This document shows, in pieces, positions 21,697 through 29,724 of a stretch of 64,000 nucleotides of DNA. A program made the translations under genes and the position numbers. Position 1 is the stretch's first letter. Each line of letters opens with the position of its first letter. The stretch is from Pseudomonas sp. 2FG (GTDB lineage Bacteria > Pseudomonadota > Gammaproteobacteria > Pseudomonadales > Pseudomonadaceae), in assembly GCF_005502935.1 (NCBI RefSeq), contig NZ_SCMP01000003.1, forward strand, positions 186,001-250,000. The letters are read 5' to 3'. Below the pieces are notes generated by a model. The model saw nothing but the letters and a program-made list of their open reading frames with translations, had not been told where the DNA came from and ran no database searches.

Positions 21697-21757
21697 ATCA
21701 AGACAGCCCCAGTTGCCAATCAAGACAGCCGTCAATCAAGACAGCCATTAATCAAGA
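21697..21757. repeat. Direct repeats in the AraC / oxidase divergent promoter
   Basis: ATCAAGACAGCC occurs at 21697-21708, 21719-21730 and 21735-21746, followed by a partial copy ATCAAGA at 21751-21757. The spacings are 22, 16 and 16 bases. They end about 22 bases before the AraC-gene ATG. They may be regulator binding sites or a short duplication array. Confidence 0.6.
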
Positions 21758-21779
21758 TTCTCAAAATAAGAACGACGCC

Positions 21780-22823
21780 ATGCACGCTCTGGGCTACACC
21801 TCCGTTCCCGCACTGCTCAAATACCTGCGCCATGCCGAACGGCTTGGCCTCGATCAGACGGCCGCGCTCGCGGCAGCCGGCCTGAGCCTGGCGGATCTGG
21901 ATGACAACGGCCGGCGCCTGCCCAGCGAAACCCACGAGAAACTCCTCACCCATCTGCTGCAAGCCTCGGGCGATCCGCTGTTCGGCCTGCATTCCGGGCA
22001 CTTCGTGCAGCCGGGTTCGTGGAGCGTGCTCGGCTACATCACCATGAACTGCGCCACCCTCGGCGAGGCCATGAGTCGCATCGTGCCCTACGAGAAACTG
22101 GTTGGAGACATGGGGGTCAGCCGCCTGGAACCGGCCGCCGATCATCTGCGGCTGATCTGGACCTGCCGCCACCAGCCGGCGGAGATCCGGCGGCACATGG
22201 TCGAGAACGTGCTGACCTCCTGGCTGCTCTATGCGCGCTGGATCGCCGACATGCACCACTCGCCGCGCGAGGTCTGGTTCGAGCACGCGCAACCGGCGGG
22301 CACCACGCTCGGCGAATACGAAGCGGTGTTCGGCTGCCCGGTGCGCTTCGAACAGAGCGTGAATGCCCTGCTGGTGCCGCTGGAATACCTCAACCTGCCG
22401 TTGCGCCAGGCCGATGCCAACCTGCTGCGCACCTTGGAAGAACACGCCCTGGCGCTGATGGCCGGGCTGGATGAAGGCGAACCGCTGCCGCTGCGGGTGA
22501 AGAACGCCCTGCGACTGCTGCTCAAGGATGGTCTGCCGCGCAAGGAACGGGTGGCGGACAAGTTCGCGATGACCGTGCGCACCCTGCAGCGCCACTTGCA
22601 GCAGGCCGGCACCAGCTATCAGGAGATCCTCGACCAGTTGCGCCAGGAACTGGCCGAACACTACCTGACCCGTAGCGCTCTGCCGGTGCAGGACATCGCC
22701 CATTACTTGGGCTTTACCGAGGCGCGCTCGTTCCACCGCAGCTTCAAGAGCTGGACCGGCGTGACCCCGGGCGAGTACCGCGAGGCCAAGCGCAAATCAG
22801 CCGGGCTGCCAGAGACTCCCTGA
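21780..22823 (+). CDS. AraC-family transcriptional regulator
   Basis: 347 residues: an N-terminal arabinose-binding-type domain of the OruR/ArgR-like subgroup (MHALGYTSVPALLKYLRHAE...GDPLFGLHSGHFVQPGSW) and a C-terminal double helix-turn-helix. The latter has RKERVADKFAMTVRTLQRHL and VQDIAHYLGFTEARSFHRSF, ending RSFKSWTGVTPGEYR. The longer open frame from 21657 would begin at a TTG inside repeats, so the ATG at 21780 is chosen although its ribosome site is weak. It is divergent from the ADPS-like/GlpD-like/kinase operon and probably controls it. Confidence 0.92.
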   Translation: MHALGYTSVPALLKYLRHAERLGLDQTAALAAAGLSLADLDDNGRRLPSETHEKLLTHLLQASGDPLFGLHSGHFVQPGSWSVLGYITMNCATLGEAMSRIVPYEKLVGDMGVSRLEPAADHLRLIWTCRHQPAEIRRHMVENVLTSWLLYARWIADMHHSPREVWFEHAQPAGTTLGEYEAVFGCPVRFEQSVNALLVPLEYLNLPLRQADANLLRTLEEHALALMAGLDEGEPLPLRVKNALRLLLKDGLPRKERVADKFAMTVRTLQRHLQQAGTSYQEILDQLRQELAEHYLTRSALPVQDIAHYLGFTEARSFHRSFKSWTGVTPGEYREAKRKSAGLPETP

Positions 22824-22865
22824 GCTTCGCTAACCGTAGGCTGTGCCGGTGCGCCAGCGGCTTGT

Positions 22866-22882
22866 GGTGCGCGCAGCGCACC
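22866..22882. repeat. REP-like palindrome between the AraC gene and moeA
   Basis: GGTGCGC-GCA-GCGCACC, flanked on the minus strand by TAACGTAGG, a common pseudomonad extragenic palindrome. It sits between the convergent ends of the AraC gene (22823) and moeA (22928). Confidence 0.5.
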
Positions 22883-22927
22883 CTACGTTAGACCGCCTCG
22901 ATCCAAGACGCCGTCCGACCTGGCGCG

Positions 22928-24142
22928 CTAGTTCAGCAACTCGCTCAGCGGGATGAAGTTAACCCTATCGCCCTCCGCCAGCGTCGTGCCCTCACGTACT
23001 TCCACCAAGCCCTCGGCCCAGGCGGCGCTGCGCAGCACCCCGGAACTCTGGTTCGGATACAACACCGCACGGCCCTGCTCGAAGCGCGCCCGCAGGTATT
23101 CACGACGGTTGCCAGGCTTGCGCCAGGCGAAACCTGCCGGCACCGGGAAACGCAGCGGCGTTACCTCGGCAACCCCCAGGCGGCGCAACAGATAAGGCCG
23201 CGCCAGCAAGGCGAAGGTCACCAAGGTCGAGGCCGGATTACCCGGCAGACCAAGCACCGGCACACCCCGGAAGTGACCAAAGGTCAGCGGCTTGCCCGGC
23301 TTGATCGCCAGCTTCCACAGCGCCAGTTCGCCGTCTTCGCGCAGCGCATGGCCGAGGAAATCCGCCTCGCCGACCGACACGCCACCGGTCGACAGAATCA
23401 GGTCGACATCTGCCAACTCGCCCAGTTTGGCGCGGGTCTTGGGCAGATCGTCGGGCAAAATACCGGCATCCAGCACCGCGCAGCCCAGTTGCTGCAACCA
23501 GCTGCACAGCAGCATGCGATTGCTGTTGTAGATCTGCCCGGGACCGAGCGGCAGGCCCGGTTCGATCAGCTCATCGCCGGTCGACAGCACCGCCACCCGC
23601 GGCCGGCGCACCACCGTCAATTCGGCGGCCCCCAGCGCGGCGGCCAAGCCCAGCTCTATCGCCCCCAAACGCGTACCCGCCACCAGCACCGTCTCGCCCT
23701 TACGGGTTTCCTGCCCTTGCGGACGCACATGCTGGCCGGGCTTGATCGGCTCGCTAAACCGCACTCGGCCATCGGCCAGGATCTCGGCGTTTTCCTGCAT
23801 CTCCACGCTGTCCGCCCCCTCTGGCAGCGGCGCGCCGGTGAAGATCCGCGCACAGCTGCCGGGTTCCAGCGGCGCAGGCGCCTGGCCGGCGAAGATGCGC
23901 TGGCTGACCAGCAGCGGCTCGCCGTGCCAGTCGGCCTGACGCAGGGCATAGCCGTCCATGGCGCTGTTCGGCCACGGCGGCAGATCGAGGCTGGCGACCA
24001 ATGGCTCGGCCAACACCCGGCCATGGGCGGCGGCCAGCGCTACAGATTCACGCTGGGTGATCGGGGTTGCCTCGGCCAGCGCCAGCAAACGCTCCAGCGC
24101 CGCCTCGACCGGCAGCAGGCCGGGGTGGTCGCAGGCACTCAT
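22928..24142 (-). CDS. moeA: Molybdopterin molybdenumtransferase MoeA
   Basis: Inserts molybdate into adenylated molybdopterin. Motifs: PPWPNSAMDGYALR near residue 60, VLSTGDELIEPG, and LSTGGVSVGEADFLGHAL in domain III. The C-terminal beta-barrel ends VREGTTLAEGDRVNFIPLSE. The ATG at 24142 (MSACDHPGLLPV) is used; it overlaps the moaB stop by four bases (ATGA), so the pair is translationally coupled. The longer upstream extension is out-of-frame moaB sequence. 404 residues is typical. A second moeA probably exists elsewhere, since PAO1 calls this copy moeA2 (from memory). Confidence 0.95.
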   Translation of the reverse strand: MSACDHPGLLPVEAALERLLALAEATPITQRESVALAAAHGRVLAEPLVASLDLPPWPNSAMDGYALRQADWHGEPLLVSQRIFAGQAPAPLEPGSCARIFTGAPLPEGADSVEMQENAEILADGRVRFSEPIKPGQHVRPQGQETRKGETVLVAGTRLGAIELGLAAALGAAELTVVRRPRVAVLSTGDELIEPGLPLGPGQIYNSNRMLLCSWLQQLGCAVLDAGILPDDLPKTRAKLGELADVDLILSTGGVSVGEADFLGHALREDGELALWKLAIKPGKPLTFGHFRGVPVLGLPGNPASTLVTFALLARPYLLRRLGVAEVTPLRFPVPAGFAWRKPGNRREYLRARFEQGRAVLYPNQSSGVLRSAAWAEGLVEVREGTTLAEGDRVNFIPLSELLN

Positions 24143-24678
24143 CCACGCGACTCGCAGGCGGCGGCTTGCTTGAGATGGGCGACGAAATTGCACGGGCGAT
24201 GGCGGGCGTCCAACTGCTCGGCCAGGATGCCATCCCAACCCGTGCGGCAGGCATTGGTCGAGCCCGGCAGGCAGCAGACCAGCGTGCCATTGGCCAAGCC
24301 GGCCAGGGCCCGCGATTGAACGGTCGAGGTGCCGATATCGGCGATCGAGATCTGCCGGAACAGTTCGCCAAAACCCTCGACCTGCTTGTCCAGCAGGCAG
24401 GCCACGGCTTCCGGGGTGCTATCGCGGCCGGTAAAGCCGGTGCCGCCGGTAATCAACACCACCTGCACTGTGTCTTCGGCGATCCAGGTCGCGACTTGCG
24501 CACGAATCTTGTACAGATCGTCCTTGAGCAAGACCCGCGCGGCGAGGTTATGGCCGGCAGCCGTGAGGCGATCGACGAAGAGTTGGCCAGAGGTATCGGT
24601 TTCCAGGGAGCGGGTGTCACTGACGGTCAAAACAGCGATGTTCAGCGGCACAAAGGGTGCTTCAGCCTTGTGGTTCAT
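24139..24678 (-). CDS. moaB: Molybdopterin adenylyltransferase-type protein MoaB
   Basis: 179-residue protein of the MoaB/MogA family, which adenylates molybdopterin before MoeA acts. The nucleotide/MPT-binding motif VLITGGTGFTGRDSTPEAV (near residue 90) is intact, with IAVLTVSDTRSLETDTSG at the start. It heads the moaB-moeA pair and is divergent from mobA (77 bases apart), so a shared promoter region lies between them. Confidence 0.95.
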   Translation of the reverse strand: MNHKAEAPFVPLNIAVLTVSDTRSLETDTSGQLFVDRLTAAGHNLAARVLLKDDLYKIRAQVATWIAEDTVQVVLITGGTGFTGRDSTPEAVACLLDKQVEGFGELFRQISIADIGTSTVQSRALAGLANGTLVCCLPGSTNACRTGWDGILAEQLDARHRPCNFVAHLKQAAACESRG

Positions 24679-24755
24679 AGGCTCAATCCGGTTGTGAGGG
24701 GGGCAGGCCGGTGTTATATCACAGGCCTCGCTATTACCGCGCCAGGAGCGCCGTT

Positions 24756-25358
24756 ATGACCGACTCTCTCGCCCTGCCCGCCTGTTCCATACTGCTGCTT
24801 GCCGGCGGGCGCGGGCAACGCATGGGGGGACGCGACAAAGGCCTGCTGGACTGGCGCGGCAAGCCGCTGATCGCCCACCTGCATGCGCTGACCCGCCCGC
24901 TGACGGATGATTTGATCATCTCCTGCAACCGCAACGGCGAGCGCTACGCAGCCTATGCCGACCGCCTGGTGCAGGACGACAGCCTGGACTTTCCCGGCCC
25001 GCTGGCCGGCATTCGCGCAGGCCTGGCGGTCGCGCGCCAGCCCTTCCTGTTGGTGCTGCCCTGCGATGCACCCCTGCTGGATCTCGCCCTGCTCCAGGCC
25101 ATGCGCGAAACCGCCGCCGCCCAACCGGAAAAGCCGCTGATGCTACGTCAGGGTGGCCAATGGGAGCCGCTGTTCTGCCTACTGCCGAGAACCTTGGCGC
25201 CAGCCGTGGAAAACGCCTGGCAAGCCGGTGATCGCGGCCCTCGCCATGTCTTGCTGGCGCTCGGCGCAGTGGCCCTGGATTGCCCGGCGCAGGACCCACG
25301 GCTGGCCAACCTGAACACTCCGGAACTGCTGGCGCAGGCGGCAAGCTACCGCGGGTAA
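24756..25358 (+). CDS. mobA: Molybdenum cofactor guanylyltransferase MobA
   Basis: Attaches GMP to molybdenum cofactor for DMSO-reductase-type enzymes. The 200-residue product has the nucleotidyltransferase loop [19 protein letters not shown], followed by the substrate-site [16 protein letters not shown] and the acidic PCDAPLLDL metal site. The ATG at 24756 is preceded by AGGAG; in-frame codons from 24711 look non-coding. It completes a compact Mo-cofactor locus with moaB and moeA. Confidence 0.94.
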   Translation: MTDSLALPACSILLLAGGRGQRMGGRDKGLLDWRGKPLIAHLHALTRPLTDDLIISCNRNGERYAAYADRLVQDDSLDFPGPLAGIRAGLAVARQPFLLVLPCDAPLLDLALLQAMRETAAAQPEKPLMLRQGGQWEPLFCLLPRTLAPAVENAWQAGDRGPRHVLLALGAVALDCPAQDPRLANLNTPELLAQAASYRG

Positions 25359-25434
25359 ATCACGAGCACTGAACTTGGCCGCACACTCCCCCTCAGACAC
25401 TCCATACCTATCCTGCAAACCAAGGAGACAAACA

Positions 25435-25656
25435 ATGGCTCAACGGATCATTCCCGCAGCCCTGCTAGCCCTGGGGCTGGTCACTCTAGCCGGCTGCTCT
25501 TCACCCTCGGTGATCACCCTGAATGATGGCCGCGAGATTCAATCCGTGGATCAACCTGAGTTCGACGAGGACGATGGCTTCTACGAGTTCGAACAACTGG
25601 ATGGTAAGCGCGTCAAGGTCAACAAAGACCAAGTCCGTACCGTCGAAGAACTCTAA
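25435..25656 (+). CDS. YgdI/YgdR-type small lipoprotein (DUF903)
   Basis: 73 residues with a lipoprotein signal peptide (MAQRIIPAALLALGLVTLAGC, lipobox LAGC). A short SH3-like mature domain follows: VITLNDGREIQSVDQPEFDE and KRVKVNKDQVRTVEEL. This matches the YgdI/YgdR family of E. coli lipoproteins of unknown role. The residue after Cys is Ser, which favours export to the outer membrane. AAGGAGA lies before the ATG. Stands alone between mobA and tRNA-Pro. Confidence 0.92.
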   Translation: MAQRIIPAALLALGLVTLAGCSSPSVITLNDGREIQSVDQPEFDEDDGFYEFEQLDGKRVKVNKDQVRTVEEL

Positions 25657-25795
25657 GCAAGACCCGTTCGCCATGCGTCACCCGATCGTGCATCGAGTGA
25701 CTCATGGCGAGCGACGCATCCCGCATGAATACTGGCGTTCTCCCCCAGCGCAGCAGCGCAAACGCCTGCTGCGATAAAAAATTCTAGCTAACCCC

Positions 25796-25823
25796 TTGTG
25801 CAACAAAACTTTTTCGGTAGAAT
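25796..25823 (+). promoter_or_regulatory. Probable promoter of tRNA-Pro
   Basis: TTGTGC (25796-25801), 16 bases, then TAGAAT (25818-25823), a five-of-six match to the -10 consensus. Transcription would begin around 25830, a few bases before the mature tRNA. The -35 match is weak. Confidence 0.45.
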
Positions 25824-25834
25824 TATTGCCAATT

Positions 25835-25911
25835 CGGAGTGTAGCGCAGCTCGGTAGCGCGTCTCGTTCGGGACGAGAAGGTCGCAGGTTCGAATCCTGT
25901 CTCTCCGACCA
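25835..25911 (+). tRNA. tRNA-Pro, anticodon CGG
   Basis: 77-base cloverleaf ending in an encoded CCA. Acceptor CGGAGTG pairs with CTCTCCG (one T-T mismatch). D arm GCGC/GCGC, anticodon stem TCTCG/CGAGA with loop TTCGGGA (anticodon CGG), and T arm GCAGG-TTCGAAT-CCTGT. It closely resembles the E. coli CGG proline tRNA. A 234-base open frame antisense to it is not a gene. Confidence 0.96.
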
Positions 25912-25918
25912 AATCCCC

Positions 25919-25947
25919 AAAAAACCCGCCTTCACGGCGGGTTTTTT
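25919..25947 (+). terminator. Rho-independent terminator of tRNA-Pro
   Basis: Stem AACCCGCC/GGCGGGTT with loop TTCAC, flanked by an A tract before and six T after, beginning 8 bases past the tRNA CCA end. The A and T tracts extend the pairing, so it could act in both directions. Confidence 0.92.
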
Positions 25948-26105
25948 ATTGGCTGCGATTCGCCTTTACTGACAGCAGTGGCCTGCCACACTTTCCAAGC
26001 AAGAAAGCCGCCGACCGGTACAGCGCAATGACAGCATCCGCGACAACGCTGTCGCTACTCTGCAACCTTTTACACACCTTTTGAATCAATGCGCGGGACA
26101 CACCG

Positions 26106-26294
26106 ATGACAGCAGGAAAAACCGTAAACGGCTATCTCATCAGCCAAGCCAGTGACGGCAACTGGTGGGTATGCACAGCCAATGCAGAACAGATAGCCGG
26201 CCCCTTCACCACCGAGAAGCAGGCCGCAGAAGTCGCCGAGGTTCTTCAGGATCAGCCGCCACCGCCACGTCGCCGCTCGGACCCCCGAGCGTAA
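26106..26294 (+). CDS. Small hypothetical protein (62 aa)
   Basis: Encodes MTAGKTVNGYLISQASDGNW followed by WVCTANAEQIAGPF and a helical segment (EKQAAEVAEVLQDQ), then a basic Pro/Arg tail. The domain-like first 50 residues with a Trp pair suggest a real protein, perhaps a compact beta-beta-alpha fold. The ribosome site is weak (GCGGGACACACCG before ATG). Nothing else in the stretch competes. Function unknown. Confidence 0.6.
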   Translation: MTAGKTVNGYLISQASDGNWWVCTANAEQIAGPFTTEKQAAEVAEVLQDQPPPPRRRSDPRA

Positions 26295-26357
26295 CTGGCT
26301 TACCGCGCAGTCCGCCCCGTCTGCCAGCGGGGCGGGTGCTGTTCAGCACAGGTTCTT

Positions 26358-26594
26358 TCAGCGTAAAAACGCCACCACCTGCTCCGCCTCAAACGGCCAG
26401 TTGAGCTCGGCCCCGGTATCGCAACGGCGCAATACGGGGATGCGCAAGGCATAGAGTTCGACCCAGTCTTCGTGCTCGGCGATATCAACCAACTCGACCA
26501 GCAGACCGTGCTCGACAAAGGGCATCAGCAAGGTTTCAGCGACTTCACACAGATGACAGCCAAGGGTGCCGAACAATTGGCATTCGGGAAGCAT
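26358..26594 (-). CDS. Glutaredoxin-like protein (DUF836 family)
   Basis: 78-residue thioredoxin-fold protein with an N-terminal redox site GTLGCHLCEVAE (CHLC) and the family cis-Pro region LRIPVLRR. The C-terminal WPFEAEQVVAFL completes the fold. Members are small thiol-disulfide proteins related to glutaredoxin; no partner is known. It is convergent with the 62-aa gene. Confidence 0.88.
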   Translation of the reverse strand: MLPECQLFGTLGCHLCEVAETLLMPFVEHGLLVELVDIAEHEDWVELYALRIPVLRRCDTGAELNWPFEAEQVVAFLR

Positions 26595-26870
26595 GAGCGC
26601 ATCTCGCAGAGGAGTTAGACGCGCAGTCTAGCATTTGCCTCAGGCGGCTGAAGCAGGCGCCTCAGCACTGGGCATGAGCAGGTTTTGCAGCTTGGCCGGA
26701 TCGGCGCCCCCGGTTGCAGGCCTAGAGGGTCGCCCGCACAGAAAATTGAGGGCAACGGCCAACACTAGACCCGCCCTGGTATTGATCGGCATCAAGCTAA
26801 ACGGCGTGCTCGAGCCTGGACGCCACCCTACGGCTTGGGCATGCTCGCGGGCAGTTACCGGAGAATCCTT

Positions 26871-28832
26871 GTGTTCGCCAATTTGCTGATCATCCTCGCC
26901 TCATCCCTGCTGGTGATCGCGCTGTTTCGCCGCCTCAGCCTGCCGCCCGTACTCGGCTATCTGTGCGTGGGTTTGCTGATCGGCCCCGCGGCGCTGAACT
27001 GGGTTGGCGACAACGAGGATCTACCGCATCTGGCCGAGCTGGGGGTGGTCTTCCTGCTGTTCACCTTGGGCCTGGAGTTCTCCCTGCCGCGCATGCTGGC
27101 TCTGCGCAGCGTGGTCTTTGGGCTGGGCAGTTTGCAGGTGCTGGCCTGTGGCGCTCCACTGGCCGCGCTGCTCTATGGGTTTGACCTGCCGCTGGTGGCG
27201 GCCTTGCTGCTCGGTGCCGGCTTGGCGTTGTCGTCCACGGCGATCGTCACCAAGGAGCTCTCTAGTCTGGGCGAGGTGTTCAGCAGCCATGGGCAGAACG
27301 CGATTGGCGTCCTGCTGCTGCAGGATCTGGTGGCCGTGCTGCTGCTGACGCTGGTACCCGCCCTGACCAGCGACAGTGACACTGCCTGGTATCCGCTGCT
27401 GGGCTTGACCCTGGGCAAAGCCGTGCTGCTGTTCGCCGGCCTGTTCCTCGCCAGCCGCTGGCTGTTGCCGCGCCTGTTCCATGAAGTGGCCCAGGCCCGC
27501 TCCTCCGAACTGTTCGTTTTATTGGCGCTGGTGCTGGTGCTGCTGACCGCCTGGCTGACTCATCTGCTCGGCCTGTCCATGGCGCTCGGCGCATTCCTCG
27601 CCGGCATGTTGCTGGGCGAGAGCCATTATCGCCATCAGATCGAGGCAGATATCCGCCCTTTCCGCGACATTCTGCTCGGCCTGTTTTTCGTCAGCGTTGG
27701 CATGTTGATCGATATCCAGCTGTTCGCCAGCCACGGCGTGCTGATCGCCGGACTGACGCTGCTGTTAATGCTGGTCAAGGGCACAGTGGTCGCCCTCTTG
27801 GTGAAACTGCGTGGCGGCGATAACAGCAGCGCCTGGCGCACCGGCCTGGCCTTGGCCCAAGGCGGCGAGTTCTGCTTCGCCTTGGTCGCGCAGGCACAAC
27901 AAGCCGAGCTGCTGCCAGAAGGCGCCGGTGGCCTGTTGCTGGCGGCGACCTTTTGCTCGATGGCGCTGACGCCCATGCTGCTGCGGGCGGCCCCGAAAAT
28001 GGCCGTGCGCCTTAACCAGCGCACGCCGCAAGAAAGCCCGCTGGCAGACATCCCCGCAGCCGGCCTGGAGCTGCAAGGGCATGTACTGATTTGCGGTTAT
28101 GGCCGGGTCGGTCAATCGATTGCGCGCTTCCTACGCCGTGAGCAGATCGACTTCATTGCCCTCGACGATGATCCGATTCGGGTACAGGAAGCCACCGCCG
28201 GTGAGGCCAATGTGCACTATGGCGACTCACGGCGGCCCGAGCTGCTGCAAGCCGTCGGCCTGAGCCGGGCACGGCTGCTGGTGGTGGCGGTGGACAATGC
28301 CGAAGCCACGCTGAGCATTGTCAAACTGGCCCACCAGTTGAATCCGCAACTGGCGATTCTGGTGCGCACGCGCGATGACAGCCATCTGCTCGCGCTGCAG
28401 GAAGCCGGCGCCACGGAGGTGGTGCCGGAGGTATTGGAATCCAGCCTGATGCTGGCTGCCCACGCACTGACTCTGCTCGGCCTGCCGGAGCAGCAGGTGC
28501 AGGAACATATCGACGTCGTCCGCCGTGGCCGCTACCGCCTGCTGCATGGCTATTACCACGGCGCCCAAGCCAACCTGCTGGATAAACAGGGGCAGCAGCG
28601 CCTGCTGATGCACGCGGTGAACCTGAGTGAAAGCGCCTATGCCTGCGGCCGCCCGCTCAGTGAGCTGGCCCTCGAGCAGTTAGGTGTCGAGGTGCAGGCG
28701 GTGCGCCGCAATGGCGAGGAGTTGGCGCTGACCGCCAGCACCCGCCTGCACGAAGGCGATGCGGTGGTGCTGTCCGGCCCATTGGATGCGCTGGAAAGCT
28801 GTGAGGCGCGCCTGCTCGGCGGCCTGAGCTAG
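26871..28832 (+). CDS. CPA2-family cation:proton antiporter, KefB/KefC-like
   Basis: 653 residues: about 12 membrane helices from residue 1 to ~380 (NLLIILASSLLVIALF, FLLFTLGLEFSLPRML, SSTAIVTKELSSLGEVFSS). A cytosolic RCK/TrkA-N domain follows with the NAD-binding loop GHVLICGYGRVGQSIARF near residue 405, and a C-terminal TrkA-C-like part. The GTG at 26871 is chosen because CGGAGAA sits seven bases upstream and translation then begins at the first helix; an ATG at 26835 has no ribosome site. Probably a K+/H+ exchanger; the activating partner of Kef systems is not seen nearby. Confidence 0.92.
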   Translation: MFANLLIILASSLLVIALFRRLSLPPVLGYLCVGLLIGPAALNWVGDNEDLPHLAELGVVFLLFTLGLEFSLPRMLALRSVVFGLGSLQVLACGAPLAALLYGFDLPLVAALLLGAGLALSSTAIVTKELSSLGEVFSSHGQNAIGVLLLQDLVAVLLLTLVPALTSDSDTAWYPLLGLTLGKAVLLFAGLFLASRWLLPRLFHEVAQARSSELFVLLALVLVLLTAWLTHLLGLSMALGAFLAGMLLGESHYRHQIEADIRPFRDILLGLFFVSVGMLIDIQLFASHGVLIAGLTLLLMLVKGTVVALLVKLRGGDNSSAWRTGLALAQGGEFCFALVAQAQQAELLPEGAGGLLLAATFCSMALTPMLLRAAPKMAVRLNQRTPQESPLADIPAAGLELQGHVLICGYGRVGQSIARFLRREQIDFIALDDDPIRVQEATAGEANVHYGDSRRPELLQAVGLSRARLLVVAVDNAEATLSIVKLAHQLNPQLAILVRTRDDSHLLALQEAGATEVVPEVLESSLMLAAHALTLLGLPEQQVQEHIDVVRRGRYRLLHGYYHGAQANLLDKQGQQRLLMHAVNLSESAYACGRPLSELALEQLGVEVQAVRRNGEELALTASTRLHEGDAVVLSGPLDALESCEARLLGGLS

Positions 28833-28852
28833 CCAGTCAAACAGCTGAACAG

Positions 28853-29410
28853 TTAAACGCCCGCGGCCTCGAGCAGTTGCTCCGCCGCCGCCTTGGCTTC
28901 CAACGCCTGTTCGGCCGGGCCATGCAGATGGGCCATGCTCATGGCGCCCTCGAAGAGAAACTGCAGCTGCCGCGCCAAGCGCGCAGGCTCAGTCGCCCCC
29001 AGACCTTGCAGCGCCGCGAGGAAGTAGTCGCAGACGAAGCGCTTGTGCAGCGCCGCCTGCTGGTGAATCGGGTGCTCACGGTTGGAGAACTCGGCGGCGG
29101 CATGGATGAACAGGCAACCGCAAAAGCCCTTCTCGCTCAACCACAGGTGCAACCCGTCATAGGTACGCAGGATCGCCTCGCGTGGCGGCAGGCTCTCCAG
29201 CGCGAGCTGCATGCGCTGGCGGATCTGCTGATGCTGGGAGTCCAGCGCCGCGAGGATCAGTTCATCCTTCGACTTGAAGTGCTTGTACAGGGTCATTTTC
29301 GCCACCCCGGACTCGGCCAGGATGCGGTCGATGCCCGTGGCGTGATAACCCTCGCGATAGAACAGCTCTAGCGCGGTACTGACCAACTGATCACGTTTAC
29401 TTGATGCCAT
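28853..29410 (-). CDS. TetR-family transcriptional regulator
   Basis: 185 residues with an N-terminal helix-turn-helix (ALELFYREGYHATGIDRILAE then SGVAKMTLYKHFKSKDELI) and a ligand-binding helical C-terminal half containing CGCLFIHAAAEFSN. It is divergent from a glutathione S-transferase gene of which only a fragment remains (29530). An AGAC-N2-GTCT element between them is a plausible operator. The regulator may now control only itself and the downstream hydrolase gene. Confidence 0.92.
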   Translation of the reverse strand: MASSKRDQLVSTALELFYREGYHATGIDRILAESGVAKMTLYKHFKSKDELILAALDSQHQQIRQRMQLALESLPPREAILRTYDGLHLWLSEKGFCGCLFIHAAAEFSNREHPIHQQAALHKRFVCDYFLAALQGLGATEPARLARQLQFLFEGAMSMAHLHGPAEQALEAKAAAEQLLEAAGV

Positions 29411-29474
29411 GCAAGACCTCCTAGGACGGCCATTATGCGCAAGTGGTGCAGTTGAGCAAAATTGCCCCTTGAAA

Positions 29475-29492
29475 TATACAGACCTGTCTATC
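29475..29492. promoter_or_regulatory. Candidate TetR operator
   Basis: TATACAGACCTGTCTATC contains AGAC-CT-GTCT, an inverted repeat much like operators of TetR regulators that sense electrophiles (TAGAC...GTCTA type, from memory). It lies midway between the divergent starts at 29410 and 29530, where repression of both sides would be expected. Confidence 0.5.
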
Positions 29493-29529
29493 TAATATCC
29501 AGCTCACCGCTCAGTCACGGAGAATTGCG

Positions 29530-29724
29530 ATGCAGCTTCACGACTTTGACCTGTCCGCTAACTGCTACAAAGTGCGCCTCTTTCTCAGTCTGATCGGCCA
29601 ACGCGCCGAGCGGGTACCCCCGGCCGTTGGCGCCTGCGCCGAGCGCGCTTGCCGCTGGCCTTCGGCGCCCCCAGCGCCTCGCCTTTTCTTCCCGTTCAAG
29701 GAGTCTGAACTATGCGTCTGTTAA
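29530..29724 (+). pseudogene. Truncated glutathione S-transferase remnant
   Basis: The frame starts with a good GGAGA site and an N-terminal GST sequence (MQLHDFDLSANCYKVRLFL then SLIGQRAER). The beta-alpha start of the thioredoxin-like domain is present for about 27 codons. After about 29610 it becomes Ala/Arg/Pro-rich, non-GST sequence and stops at 29724, overlapping the next gene. All of the glutathione-binding beta3-beta4 region and the C-terminal domain are missing. PAO1 has an intact GST here (PA3035, from memory), so an internal deletion is the likely cause. Confidence 0.75.

Noticed and set aside
21657..21779. TTG at 21657 as the AraC start
   Set aside because: It would translate the promoter-region direct repeats; the family start fits ATG 21780.
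25749..25773. Hairpin CGCAGCAG/CTGCTGCG upstream of the tRNA as a terminator
   Set aside because: Followed by an A tract rather than a T tract on the plus strand. It may be chance.
25702..25935. 77-codon minus-strand frame across the tRNA (contains SERQDSNLRPSRP)
   Set aside because: A well-known spurious translation of sequence antisense to a tRNA.
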